Shown here: one piece after another, positions 26,752-35,868 of the stretch
Numbering within the stretch: the stretch's first letter is position 1
Layout: each line of letters opens with the position of its first letter
DNA from: an uncultured Schlesneria sp.
GTDB lineage: Bacteria > Planctomycetota > Planctomycetia > Planctomycetales > Planctomycetaceae
DNA length: 64,000 nt
Assembly: GCA_903904835.1 (NCBI GenBank)
Contig: CAIVEI010000133.1
Coordinates: 41,816-105,815 of the forward strand
Reading direction: 5' to 3'
Notes under the pieces: generated by a model
What the model saw: only the letters and a program-made list of their open reading frames with translations
Told to the model about the DNA's origin: nothing
Databases searched by the model: none
Translations under genes and position numbers: made by a program

Positions 26752-27028
26752 CGCTGTTATACTCCTTGAAAGGTATATGCAGGGGAATTTACGAAAAGAT
26801 AAGTATACAAAGTCGGGATTCAATATTCGTGAAACACGGGAGCGGAATCTACTCGGTTTGCTCAAATTGCTGGTGGAAACGCAGACACTCAAACGGCGAT
26901 GGAAATTGCTCTGCGTATCCTTCACGAATGAGTTGATTCCGGGTACGCTAACTGGATCATCCCCTCCCTTAAATCAGATGCCTGCCTGCAAGCAGTCACC
27001 GTCATTTTCTCTAGAAGGATTTCGGCAC

Positions 27029-28399
27029 ATGTCAAAGTCTCGACAGACAACTCGTCGTCAGTTTCTTAAAGGGATTGCTGCCGCAGGATCTGCCAGCATT
27101 CTGCTTCCGTCTTCCAACCGGGCTTTCGGCTTTCAGGCATCCAGCGAGCGGCCTGTGTTTGCCACGATTGGCCTGCGAAATCAAGGCTGGACAATCACCA
27201 GCAAATCGTTCGGCTTCGCCGATTTTGCCGCACTGGCTGATGTCGACGCCAATGTGCTGGCGGACAACGTCGGGAAGGTTGAGAAGCATCAGGGAAAGAA
27301 GCCCGATGCCTACAAAGACTACCGCAAAATCCTGGACCGGAAAGACATTGATGCGGTTATGATCGCCACGCCCGACCACTGGCACACAAAGATTGCCGTC
27401 GAGGCGATGCTGGCGGGCAAAGACGTCTACTGCGAAAAGCCGCTCACCTTGACGATCGATGAAGGGAAACTGATTGAAAAGATCGTCAAAAAGACCGGTC
27501 GCGTCTTTCAAGTCGGAACCATGCAGCGAACCGAAATTGACCAGCGTTTCCTGAAAGCGATCGCTTTGATCAAAGACGGTCGCATCGGCACGGTGAAAAA
27601 GGTGACTTGCGGCATCGACCGGATGGAGGGATCGCCCGTGATTCCGGCGATCGCAGTCCCTGAACAACTCGATTGGGACCTCTGGCTGGGTCCCGCCCCG
27701 AGTGTCCCTTACCGGGCTCTTCCAGAACTGCGAACAGGTTACGGCGGCGGAGTCCCCCTCTACAGCAATTGCCACTACTCATTCCGCAACTGGCACGAAT
27801 ACTCCGGCGGAAAGCTCACCGACTGGGGTGCCCATCACGTCGATATTGCCTGCTGGGCGCTCGATGCCACGGAAACGGGACCGAGTCGAGTCGCACCAGG
27901 CGAATACACGTTGCCGGTCGCGTACAAGGATGGCAATCCAACGGTCAGCGATCAGTACAACGCGGCGACGCGATTCACCATCAAAGTCGACATGCCGAAT
28001 GGGGTCGAAATGATCATCACCAGCGAAGGGGACAACGGCATTCTGTTCGAAGGGACGGAGGGTCGGATCTTCGTCAACCGAGGGAAACTCACGGGCAAGC
28101 CGGTCGATGACCTGAAAGACAAACCGCTGCCGGAAGGAGCCATCGAAAAAATCTACGGTGGCAAGGTGAGCGCAAACCACACCGCTAACTTCATCGAAGG
28201 GATGAAGGCCCGGAAGCAACCGATTTCGGACGTCTGGTCACACAACCGCATGCTCGAAATCTGCCACATTTCAAACATCGCCATGCGTCTTGGCCGTGAA
28301 ATCAAGTGGGACCCGATCAAACGAGAAATCATTGGTGATGCACAGGCAAATACGTTCCTCTCTCGCGAAAACCGCAAGGGTTTCGAAATCAATATGTAA
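27029..28399 (+). CDS. Tat-exported Gfo/Idh/MocA family oxidoreductase
   Basis: About 456 residues. The N-terminus TRRQFLKGIAAAGSASILLPSSNR is a twin-arginine signal. The NAD(P)-binding Rossmann half follows (FAALADVDANVLADN) and CEKPLTLTIDEG is the EKP motif of the family. The C-terminal half has HYSFRNWHEYSGGKLTDWGAHHVDIA, with the His pair typical of sugar-active members. Exported Gfo/Idh/MocA proteins are widespread in Planctomycetes and probably oxidise or interconvert sugars or their derivatives. An AGAAGGA ribosome binding site precedes the ATG. The frame is open further upstream, but that extension overlaps the divergent propeller gene. It is followed by a strong terminator. Confidence 0.92.
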   Translation: MSKSRQTTRRQFLKGIAAAGSASILLPSSNRAFGFQASSERPVFATIGLRNQGWTITSKSFGFADFAALADVDANVLADNVGKVEKHQGKKPDAYKDYRKILDRKDIDAVMIATPDHWHTKIAVEAMLAGKDVYCEKPLTLTIDEGKLIEKIVKKTGRVFQVGTMQRTEIDQRFLKAIALIKDGRIGTVKKVTCGIDRMEGSPVIPAIAVPEQLDWDLWLGPAPSVPYRALPELRTGYGGGVPLYSNCHYSFRNWHEYSGGKLTDWGAHHVDIACWALDATETGPSRVAPGEYTLPVAYKDGNPTVSDQYNAATRFTIKVDMPNGVEMIITSEGDNGILFEGTEGRIFVNRGKLTGKPVDDLKDKPLPEGAIEKIYGGKVSANHTANFIEGMKARKQPISDVWSHNRMLEICHISNIAMRLGREIKWDPIKREIIGDAQANTFLSRENRKGFEINM

Positions 28400-28413
28400 G
28401 AGTGTCAGTCAGC

Positions 28414-28457
28414 ACAGGCCACGATTTTTCCGCAGGAGAAATCGTGGCCTGTTTGCA
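28414..28457 (+). terminator. Rho-independent terminator after the Gfo/Idh/MocA gene
   Basis: ACAGGCCACGATTT (28414-28427) pairs exactly with AAATCGTGGCCTGT (28439-28452) around an 11-base loop, followed by TT and a short tail. The T-tract is weak, but the 14-bp perfect stem directly follows the stop codon. The small open frame lying over it is not a gene. Confidence 0.75.
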
Positions 28458-28598
28458 TGAGATCGCCGACATGAGAATGTCGACGAGATCGCAACCGACT
28501 GGTTTATCTGACTTCTCAACCGGGGTGAAAGAAACCGGGATTGACAGGACACAGACTTACTTGAGAATTAGGCCTTTATTCGTTGTGAATAAGGGCGA

Positions 28599-29918
28599 AT
28601 GATGGGCGATTCCCAGAATCCAAATCTTCCTGTTTCAGGCTCGGCGAATTCAATTCGGGGGCATTGTCCAAGCCAGACGACTGCCGACCGGATTCGTGTT
28701 CAATTCGAAAATCGACAGCGGCAGCCGGAACTGGCGCAGGACTTGAGTTGCTTTCGCCCTGGCGGAGAATTGCATTCGCTTCGTTTCATCGCACATCCGC
28801 ACGGATTGCATGTCGCGAGGTGGCTGCAAATTCTGTCACACACTCAAGCCCATGTCACCATCGATACGGCAAATCCGGTTCCTGCATTTGCAAATGACTT
28901 TGTTGCCGCGTACCCGCTGGTTTCGCGTTCATGGAAATTACCGATGCTCCTCAGGTATTTCCTTGGGGGACTCGCATTGCGATTTCTCGACCGTCGCGAC
29001 AAAACTACGATTGCACATGCACATTGCGCGTCCGGCAACGGATTCGTCGCATGGCTCAGTGGGCAACGATACACGATAGGATGCTATGGCTCCGAAATAC
29101 TCGGAGCCAAACAACGAGGACCTCTTTATTGCTGGTTACTGAAGCAAATCTTACACGGAGCCGAACGGGTTTCAGCATTTTCAACAGAAACTGGCAACGT
29201 CGTCGTTAAGCAGTTTGGCGTCCCAGCAGAACGAGTTTATTGCTTTCATCTTGGTTACGACGATGTGACGTTTTGTCCGTTAAATTCCGAACAACGTCGA
29301 CACTTGCGCGTGCAGAGGAATCTTCCCGTCAACGAACCGATTTGGGTCGTCAACCGGCGAACTCATCCACACTATCGCACGCTGGAAGTCGTCCAGGGCT
29401 TTTTGGACTATTGTCAGCTCAGCGATCGTGGTCGGCTTGTTATCTTATGCGGAGACTGCGACCCCAACTATACAAATCTGATCTGCCAACGAATTGAACA
29501 ACATGAATGTGGCCATCGAATTACGGTTGTAAAAGAGATGCTGAATTGGAAGGAGCTCGCATCGTGGCTGCAACTGAGTGACTTCAGCATTTCGGTCCCG
29601 AGAACTGATGGTTTTTCCATTTCCACCCTGGAATCATTGGGTTGCGCGACAGTTCCCATCCTGGCGGATCTCGCCGCCTATGACAAACTAAGACCATGTC
29701 GGGCGATACGCTGGATCAGCCTGTTTGAACCGAGCGACTTCACGGACATTTTTGCCGATACGCAGTCCACCTGGTCGGCAGACAATGAACGGCATCGAAC
29801 TGAATGTTTGCAATTTGTAAAGAACGGCTTTTCGACGGAAGGCGCAATCCGAGATATTGCCGCGTTCTATCTGGGACATCCTCGTCAGGTCGACATCGCG
29901 GCTCAGCGTGCCGCTTAG
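28599..29918 (+). CDS. GT-B fold glycosyltransferase (family 4-like)
   Basis: A 439-residue predicted glycosyltransferase. After a variable N-terminal stretch of about 55 residues come Rossmann-like segments; the donor-binding C-terminal half shows PRTDGFSISTLESLGCATVPI, the equivalent of the E-x7-E nucleotide-sugar motif, here as TDGFSISTLE with one Glu clearly in place. It also has HAHCASGNGFVAWLSGQRY and GYDDVTFCPLN, the usual domain-linker region of GT4 enzymes. The donor and acceptor are unknown. AAGGGCGA precedes the start; two ATGs are adjacent (28599 and 28602). It converges on the formyltransferase gene across about 110 bases holding repeat copy D, suggesting a shared envelope-polysaccharide context (inference). 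Confidence 0.8.
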   Translation: MMGDSQNPNLPVSGSANSIRGHCPSQTTADRIRVQFENRQRQPELAQDLSCFRPGGELHSLRFIAHPHGLHVARWLQILSHTQAHVTIDTANPVPAFANDFVAAYPLVSRSWKLPMLLRYFLGGLALRFLDRRDKTTIAHAHCASGNGFVAWLSGQRYTIGCYGSEILGAKQRGPLYCWLLKQILHGAERVSAFSTETGNVVVKQFGVPAERVYCFHLGYDDVTFCPLNSEQRRHLRVQRNLPVNEPIWVVNRRTHPHYRTLEVVQGFLDYCQLSDRGRLVILCGDCDPNYTNLICQRIEQHECGHRITVVKEMLNWKELASWLQLSDFSISVPRTDGFSISTLESLGCATVPILADLAAYDKLRPCRAIRWISLFEPSDFTDIFADTQSTWSADNERHRTECLQFVKNGFSTEGAIRDIAAFYLGHPRQVDIAAQRAA

Positions 29919-29948
29919 AGCATTTTCAAGACTGATCGTTCGGGTGGG

Positions 29949-30030
29949 GCGCCACTGCATCGGAGCCTTCGGATGCAGTGTCTTCCCTCTTTTCAAGGCA
30001 ATTGAAGAGCACTCGGTGAGCGAAACCGAT
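29949..30030. repeat. Dispersed double-hairpin repeat, copy D
   Basis: CGCCACTGCATCGG...GGATGCAGTG then TCTTCCCTCTTTTCAAGG and GAAGAGCACTCGG. It matches copy B closely through the left hairpin and spacer, but the right hairpin is eroded where the formyltransferase coding end begins. It sits between two convergent genes, as copy B does. Confidence 0.72.
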
Positions 30031-30713
30031 TATCTTTCGATTGGTGAAATCGGGTTTTGATAGAAACGACGCCCACCCACTTCAATGAACGCGCCAGGCC
30101 AGCCGGGATACTCGGCGGCCTTTATCCTTCTTTGGATTTCCAATTCAGGCATTTCCGGTTTGATCTGGAACAGGTCGTACATTTCGGCCTTCGTGTACGG
30201 TTTCCTTTTCCAGGTTTCTTCACTCGCGGGAAGAGCACACCCTTTCAAAATGTTGGACATGACTTCATAGAAAAGCACAAGCATTTGAGCCGACGATTGT
30301 TTGGCGATGGAATGCACGCTATCGGAGGCAAACACGGGAAATCGCCGGACAGCGATGATCTTCCCGGTATCCACAGCGCGTGTCATATGGTGGCAAGTCA
30401 CCCCATATTCCGCGACGGCATCGTAAATGGCGAAATTGTAACAGCCCGAGCCGGGATATTCCGGAGGCCCAGGATGAAAGTTAATCGCCGCGACTTTCGC
30501 CTTTTCTAGCACGGCCTGCGGGATGATCCACGGCGAGAGATACGAAATAATAAAGTCCGCTTCGCAGTTACGCACTAAGTCGGGTAGATCCTGATCTTGC
30601 GTTCCCAAAGCAATTTCGTGGTTGGGAAAATGTTGCGAAACAAACGCCAAGGCTTCTTGAGCGAAAGCATCCTTTCGATTTTTCGACAGGAAAAGAATAC
30701 TTGTCTGATTCAT
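30030..30713 (-). CDS. Formyltransferase-family protein, possibly sugar N-formyltransferase
   Basis: About 227 residues. Its core matches the formyltransferase fold: AINFHPGPPEYPGSGCYNFAIYD holds the catalytic Asn/His and the folate-site Gly run, and TRAVDTGKIIAV the catalytic Asp. It is much shorter than methionyl-tRNA formyltransferase (about 310) and lacks its C-terminal OB domain; instead the C-terminus is a short region (AEYPGWPGAFIEVGGRRFY). The N-x-H-D set is complete. Sugar-nucleotide N-formyltransferases have this compact shape, so the substrate may be an amino sugar, which fits the neighbouring glycosyltransferase; this is inference. The start at 30713 is favoured because it begins the Rossmann strand (MNQTSILFLS). 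Confidence 0.75.
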   Translation of the reverse strand: MNQTSILFLSKNRKDAFAQEALAFVSQHFPNHEIALGTQDQDLPDLVRNCEADFIISYLSPWIIPQAVLEKAKVAAINFHPGPPEYPGSGCYNFAIYDAVAEYGVTCHHMTRAVDTGKIIAVRRFPVFASDSVHSIAKQSSAQMLVLFYEVMSNILKGCALPASEETWKRKPYTKAEMYDLFQIKPEMPELEIQRRIKAAEYPGWPGAFIEVGGRRFYQNPISPIER

Positions 30714-31031
30714 TGCTCTCGACCGCTTTGTCGAAACACCGAAGAGCGGCTTCCGTTTCCTTGTAGGGCGAATGAGAATTGACGTTGAGCTTCCTTGTAT
30801 TCCTGAGCCAGCGGACAAGAGGACTCAAAAACTTATTCCTGCCCGATGTTAACAGATTATTCGTTCTTGAAAAAGACCTTTAAGCGATGGCGAATTCTTG
30901 AAGAAACTCGGGAAAATCAGGGGTCAATCGTATCCCGCTGATCGACGCACTCCGCAGAGACGAATATCTCGCGGTGAAGAACAGAGATCCGAACGCACGT
31001 GATTCTGGCCCAGAACAACTCATGCGACTTA
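30714..31031. other. Intergenic region without visible features
   Basis: About 320 bases between two minus-strand genes. It should hold the promoter of the formyltransferase gene. Short direct or inverted repeats are not prominent; nothing further is visible. Confidence 0.4.
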
Positions 31032-31943
31032 CTATAATTTCGAAACTCTAACGATTGCTTTCATTTGGTGGCGTTGGCCTGGCGTGAGCTCGACGAAGGA
31101 ATCACCGATGTTGCAGGTTTCGATGCAGATCATTTGCGGCCATTCGGTGTCGCCGAAGTCAGGCATCGCTTTTGCCTTTTGAATCCATGGATTCCAGACA
31201 ACTGTCGACACGGAGTTTTCTTTCGCAATTGTGATCTGACGATGCAGAGCGGGATCTTGCACATCAACGGCTGCGGCGGTGTTCAGATAAACTCTGTCAG
31301 TCTCGGAGACGATCGCGATCTCACCGTTTTGTGTCTTCGTTCGCTTTTCGTCGATCTTGTCGATGTAGTCGACTCCATTCAAACCCTTTACGAGTACTGT
31401 TTCAATGTTTCCTACCTGGAAGTAGGAATGCAGCGCTTCCTCGAACTGGAACGAGGTTTTTCCCGTGTTCACGACCTCAAGTTCCAGAATCAGTTCGGGA
31501 CCGAATGTCGCACGGTGGACTGCGCGAAAGTCGGCCGGCCACCATTTCTTCGTGGCCTCATTGCTTTCGATGAACATACTGACGGTCACTGCGTCACCAG
31601 TTTGTACGATCGATTCAAGCTGCCAGGCTGTTGTCCTCGCGAATCCGTGCATCGGCGCATTGACGTCGTCCGATTTGCTGGAAAACCAGGGAAAGCAGAC
31701 AGGTACACCTCCGCGAATGGGACGGCTGTCGTTCCAATGCGATTGCGAGCTGACGAAGAGGACTTCTTCTGCGTTCGAAGGCTTCCAGGAGGTCACGTGA
31801 GCGCCGTGCAGATACATCTCACCTTGTGCCGACCGAGAAGTGACTTCCACCCTGGTAAGTCCACCATGACCCGCGACGATTTTGACAATCTCGGGGATTC
31901 CGAATCGTTGATTCAACTCTTTGATTTCGAGTGCCTGTTTCAT
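31032..31943 (-). CDS. D-hexose-6-phosphate mutarotase (aldose 1-epimerase fold)
   Basis: A 303-residue cytosolic member of the YeaD/hexose-6-phosphate mutarotase family, which interconverts alpha and beta anomers of glucose 6-phosphate. The beta-sandwich landmarks are EMYLHGAHVTSWKPSN, SRPIRGGVPVCFPWF, and NAPMHGFARTTAW with the catalytic His, and the Glu of MICIETCNIGDSFVELTPGQ at about residue 265. Length and motif order are complete. There is no signal peptide. It stands alone, with gene-free stretches on both sides. Confidence 0.92.
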   Translation of the reverse strand: MKQALEIKELNQRFGIPEIVKIVAGHGGLTRVEVTSRSAQGEMYLHGAHVTSWKPSNAEEVLFVSSQSHWNDSRPIRGGVPVCFPWFSSKSDDVNAPMHGFARTTAWQLESIVQTGDAVTVSMFIESNEATKKWWPADFRAVHRATFGPELILELEVVNTGKTSFQFEEALHSYFQVGNIETVLVKGLNGVDYIDKIDEKRTKTQNGEIAIVSETDRVYLNTAAAVDVQDPALHRQITIAKENSVSTVVWNPWIQKAKAMPDFGDTEWPQMICIETCNIGDSFVELTPGQRHQMKAIVRVSKL

Positions 31944-32045
31944 GCGATAACCTCCGCGTAAAACCTTAAACTTCTCTCGTTGATTTTGCGAGTCTCGCGC
32001 CTGTTAACATCTTTCGAATTGCTGATATCGCAGGGAGATCAAGAA

Positions 32046-32088
32046 GATGCGGGGCCTTTTTATTGACGAGTCGTCAAATCGCCGCATC
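32046..32088. repeat. Nested palindrome
   Basis: GATGCGG (32046-32052) pairs with CCGCATC (32082-32088), and inside it TTGACGA-G-TCGTCAA (32063-32077) is a perfect odd-centred palindrome. The nesting could make a cruciform or an RNA hairpin; as a site it could bind a dimeric regulator of the divergent genes. Confidence 0.55.
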
Positions 32089-32453
32089 TGACGCGAGCTT
32101 TATGGTTTGCTCTCATCATCCTTAACTGATGTCATGTCCATGATGACGACCGCCTCATGCGATAATACGGAAACCGCCGTTTGGGAACGGGTCATCCACC
32201 CAAATGGAAAGCGGAGCTCTTTTGGGCCGGACAAATTATGCAATGTATTTCCAGTCGAAAATCGAGCAATACAGGTAAACCGCGGCGCAAAGTTGGGTAC
32301 CCGTGTACGAAGTCTGTCAGTCTAGATGATCGTAACTTGCAAGTGCGTCAACTTCGGATCAAGGTACGTTCTATGCCTAACCGGCTTCAGATTTTTTGAC
32401 GGGATTGCGGCGTTGAAGGTCGTCACTGGAAAAAGGAGGTAAAGACATCATTG

Positions 32454-32505
32454 CCGACGGGCTTGAACCTCCGCCACACTTCCTTCATTCTATGAAGCCC
32501 GTCGG
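32454..32505 (+). other. Inverted repeat after a strong Shine-Dalgarno sequence
   Basis: CCGACGGGCTT (32454-32464) pairs exactly with AAGCCCGTCGG (32495-32505) around a 30-base loop, followed by ATTTTG. It lies just downstream of AAGGAGGT, with a 21-codon frame reading from an ATC at 32447 to a TGA inside the 3' flank. It could be a leader with a terminator-like arm for the DUF1015 gene; this is inference. Confidence 0.5.
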
Positions 32506-32552
32506 ATTTTGAAGTCCGATTTGTTTATGGTTGCAGGAAGGCTGTTGGAAAA

Positions 32553-33860
32553 ATGGTTGATGTCAGTCCGTTTCGTGGTTGGCGGTACGATGTGTCTCAA
32601 GTGGGTGATCTCTCGGATGTGATTACCCCTCCCTATGACGTTATCGACAGTAAGTTTCAGGATCAGCTCTACAAAAAACATCCCTGCAATTTCATTCGGC
32701 TGGAACTGAATCGAAGCGAACCGGCCGATCCGGATGCGAATGCCAAATACGATCGGGCGGCGGGATTCCTTAAGCATTGGATGCTCGACGGCGTACTGTT
32801 GCAGGAACCAGAAGACGCAATCTATGTCTATTCGCAAGAATTCAAGTGGGAAGGCAAGACATTTGTTCGTAGTGGCTTTCTTGCACGAGTACGTCTCGAG
32901 GAATTCGGCACCGGAAATGTTTTCCCACACGAACAGACTTTGTCTGGTCCAAAGCTTGATCGGCTGATGTTGATTCGAGCGACCAACGCCAATCTATCGC
33001 CGATCTTCGGGCTGTATCCTGATGAGACCGCATCGGTACAGAATGTACTCGACGATGTCTGCCTGGCTCTAACGCCGTCAATGGCGACAGATCATCTGGG
33101 TGTGATTCATCGATTGTGGGTTGTCACAGATCACAACGTCATCGGCAAGGTGAAAGCGGGTTTGCGAGACAAGCCTGTGTTTATCGCGGATGGTCATCAT
33201 CGCTACGAAACGGCACTCAATTACCGACGCGAATTGCAGGCGGGTGGGAAGTTGGGCGACGATCTGTCAGCCGCGAACTTTGTGCTGATGCATTTTGTAG
33301 GAATGCAAGATCCCGGTTTGCAGATTTTGCCGACTCACCGACTGGTGTCGGGTCTTCCGGCCGATCTCACTGCCGAACAAGTGACCAAATCGCTTGAGCC
33401 ATACTGTGAAATTGAGGTAATTGGCAAAGGTGACAAGGCTGCTGAAGAGACATGGGGCTTGATGGAAGCCGATGGAGGCCAGAACGTCTTTGGATTTGGC
33501 ACGGCATCAGACGACACATGGCTATTTGTTCGTGTTATTGACGAAAGTCCGATGTCGAAGCTGGCCGCTGATCACAGCGAAGAATGGCAATCGCTGGGCG
33601 TCAGCCTGCTGCACAAATTGCTTCTGGAAGAATTGATCTTCAAGCAAGTCGAAGGCGAACCCAAATTCCAATACGTACATCGGCTCGATGAAACGACTAT
33701 GGCGCTGAAAGCGAAATCACATCAACTCGGTTGCCTGGTCGCTCCTGCGACGATTGAGCATGTCCGTGACATTGCGGCAGGTCGGGAAACGATGCCCCCG
33801 AAGAGTACCTACTTCTATCCAAAACTGCTGTCGGGATTGGTGGTCCATTCCTTAAGCTGA
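32553..33860 (+). CDS. DUF1015 family protein
   Basis: A 435-residue cytosolic protein with the conserved DUF1015 landmarks: the start MVDVSPFRGWRYD, VITPPYDVIDSKFQDQLY, FPHEQTLSGPKLDRLMLIRAT, the central FIADGHHRYETALNYRREL and a final AGRETMPPKSTYFYPKLLSGLV. Members are widespread in bacteria; they are thought to be related to ParB/SerK-like nucleotide-dependent enzymes, but no biochemical role is established that I can claim here. Length is complete. Neighbours: the noncoding region with the strong ribosome binding site ahead and an esterase gene 34 bases downstream. Confidence 0.87.
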   Translation: MVDVSPFRGWRYDVSQVGDLSDVITPPYDVIDSKFQDQLYKKHPCNFIRLELNRSEPADPDANAKYDRAAGFLKHWMLDGVLLQEPEDAIYVYSQEFKWEGKTFVRSGFLARVRLEEFGTGNVFPHEQTLSGPKLDRLMLIRATNANLSPIFGLYPDETASVQNVLDDVCLALTPSMATDHLGVIHRLWVVTDHNVIGKVKAGLRDKPVFIADGHHRYETALNYRRELQAGGKLGDDLSAANFVLMHFVGMQDPGLQILPTHRLVSGLPADLTAEQVTKSLEPYCEIEVIGKGDKAAEETWGLMEADGGQNVFGFGTASDDTWLFVRVIDESPMSKLAADHSEEWQSLGVSLLHKLLLEELIFKQVEGEPKFQYVHRLDETTMALKAKSHQLGCLVAPATIEHVRDIAAGRETMPPKSTYFYPKLLSGLVVHSLS

Positions 33861-33894
33861 TCCAACCAACGAATTTCAATTGAAGGACGAGCGA

Positions 33895-35868
33895 ATGTTG
33901 CTGAAGACACCCCGCATCTTGTCGTTTGTTGTTTTGAGCGTTTTGGCGACGAATGGATTCGCCGTTGCTGACGGTCCGACTGATAATACCAGCGACGGAG
34001 TCCGTCGCGTTCCGAAACTCGGCGTTGAGGTATCAGAGGCGGATCGCCAGGAATTGACCGAAGGCTTGCAGTCGCTGCAAGGCAAGATCGAAAAACTCGA
34101 TCAATCGAATGTCGCAATCGCCAAAGAATTGCTGCCTGACGTTTTGATCTTTCATCGTGCTGTCGATCAGGCGCTGCGATACCAGGAATTCTTCGATCCG
34201 AAAGAGATCGTAGTAGGCAAATCGTTATTGAAACAAGGACACCAGCGAGCCGATCAGTTGCTGGCGGGGGTAGCACCGTGGACGAAACAGACGGGAGTCG
34301 TTGTACGGGGTTATATTTCAAAGATTGACCGGACCGTTCAGCCGTACGGACTGGTCATTCCCGCGTCATATTCATTCGACGGAACTGAAAAACACCGACT
34401 CGATTTCTGGTTTCACGGACGGGGCGAGACACTTAGCGAAGTCAATTTTTTGAACGATCGCTCAAAGAACGTCGGGCAGATTTCACCGGCGAACACAATC
34501 GTGCTGCACCCCTATGGCCGCTATTGCAATGCGAATAAGCTGGCTGGTGAAGTTGACTCGTTTGAGGCACTCGATGCGGTGAAGAAACAGTATCGGGTAG
34601 ATCCCGACCGAGTGGCAGTGCGAGGATTTTCGATGGGTGGGGCTGCGTGCTGGCAGTTTGCCGTGCATTATCCCGATCAGTGGTTTGCGGCAAACCCCGG
34701 TGCCGGATTTTCGGAAACGCCTGATTTTTTGAAAGTCTTCCAGAAGGAAACACTGGCACCGACATGGTTCGAACGGGCGCTGTGGCAGATTTATGATTGC
34801 CCTGGCTATGCCGCGAATCTGGCTCATCTGCCGACGATTGCCTATAGCGGAGATATGGATACTCAGAAGCAGGCTGCTGACGTGATGGCGAAAGCCTTCG
34901 AACGCGAAGGGATGCAGTTACTGCACATCATCGGTCCGATGACGGCTCATAATATTCACCCTGAATCAGCCAAGATCATTGAAGCCAAACTCGCCGAATG
35001 GGCCGTTAAGGGGATTGATCATTCACCGACGCAGTTGCAACTGGTCACATTCACCTTGAAGTACAATCGGATGCATTGGCTGACAATCGATGGTATGAAC
35101 GAGCATTGGAAAGAAGCTCGTGTTGTGATTAAACCGGTGGAAAATGAATTGCATGTGACGACCAACAACGTCGGAGCGTTGACCATTCAACCTCCTGCTG
35201 GTCAGCCACGCAAAGTTCGCATCGACTCAGGTTTGCCTCTCGATGTACCAGCCGATGGCTCGTTCGTTCTTGATGGCACGACGTGGAAAGCGGGTAAGCC
35301 GCAAGGGCTTCGCAAAAAGCATGATTTGCAAGGTCCGATTGATGATGCTTTCATGGATTCGTTCATTTTCGTCAAGCCGAGCAAATCTTGCCGCAGCGAA
35401 GCAGTCGATAAATGGGTCCATTCCGAATTCGAACATGCAGTCACCCACTGGCGACGTCAACTGCGGGGCGATGCAGTGGTCAAACTCGACACCGAAATCA
35501 CTGATCAAGACATCGCGAATTCGAACCTGATCCTCTGGGGCGATTCCCAGGCGAATGAATTCCTTGCCAAAATTACGGAAAAACTTCCCGTGAAATGGAC
35601 TGCAGACGAGGTCTCGGTTGACGGCGACAAATTCGACGCGGCACATAAGGCTGTGATTGCGATCTATCCGAATCCATTAAATCCCGAGAAGTACGTCGTG
35701 CTGAACAGCGGGTTTACATACCGCGAATACGATTACTTAAACAATGCACGTCAAGTTCCAAAGCTACCCGATTGGGCGATCGTGGATGTCCGAGTCCCGC
35801 CAAATAGCCGTTATCCCGGCAAAATCGTCGATGCAGGTTTCTTCGACGAACGATGGGAAGTTAAGTGA
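33895..35868 (+). CDS. Exported alpha/beta hydrolase (prolyl oligopeptidase-like esterase)
   Basis: About 657 residues with a signal peptide (MLLKTPRILSFVVLSVLATNGFAVA). After an N-terminal helical region, the catalytic domain has VAVRGFSMGGAACWQFAVHYP with the Ser nucleophile, an Asp in TIAYSGDMDTQ and a His in GPMTAHNIHPES; DFWFHGRGE near residue 165 forms the oxyanion region. The C-terminal third is beta-rich (NNVGALTIQPPAG) and of unknown role, perhaps binding. Candidate substrates are esters or short peptides of extracellular polymers. AAGGACG precedes the ATG at 33895; a TTG at 33880 is the alternative. It converges on pxpA. Confidence 0.85.
   Translation: MLLKTPRILSFVVLSVLATNGFAVADGPTDNTSDGVRRVPKLGVEVSEADRQELTEGLQSLQGKIEKLDQSNVAIAKELLPDVLIFHRAVDQALRYQEFFDPKEIVVGKSLLKQGHQRADQLLAGVAPWTKQTGVVVRGYISKIDRTVQPYGLVIPASYSFDGTEKHRLDFWFHGRGETLSEVNFLNDRSKNVGQISPANTIVLHPYGRYCNANKLAGEVDSFEALDAVKKQYRVDPDRVAVRGFSMGGAACWQFAVHYPDQWFAANPGAGFSETPDFLKVFQKETLAPTWFERALWQIYDCPGYAANLAHLPTIAYSGDMDTQKQAADVMAKAFEREGMQLLHIIGPMTAHNIHPESAKIIEAKLAEWAVKGIDHSPTQLQLVTFTLKYNRMHWLTIDGMNEHWKEARVVIKPVENELHVTTNNVGALTIQPPAGQPRKVRIDSGLPLDVPADGSFVLDGTTWKAGKPQGLRKKHDLQGPIDDAFMDSFIFVKPSKSCRSEAVDKWVHSEFEHAVTHWRRQLRGDAVVKLDTEITDQDIANSNLILWGDSQANEFLAKITEKLPVKWTADEVSVDGDKFDAAHKAVIAIYPNPLNPEKYVVLNSGFTYREYDYLNNARQVPKLPDWAIVDVRVPPNSRYPGKIVDAGFFDERWEVK

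Larger units (their letters stand above)
31944..32552. other. Intergenic region with palindromes and a strong Shine-Dalgarno sequence
   Basis: About 610 bases between divergent genes. It contains a nested palindrome at 32046-32088, a perfect AAGGAGGT at 32436-32443 with no canonical start codon at the usual distance, and an 11-bp inverted repeat around 32454-32505. Small ORFs (32107-32325 and the overlapping 32181-32399) have no ribosome binding sites and are not supported. Confidence 0.5.

Noticed and set aside
26564..27028. Upstream extension of the oxidoreductase gene
   Set aside because: It overlaps the divergent propeller gene and lacks a signal; the Tat signal starts at 27029.
28402..28602. 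Small plus-strand ORF after the oxidoreductase gene
   Set aside because: It runs through the terminator hairpin and has no ribosome binding site.
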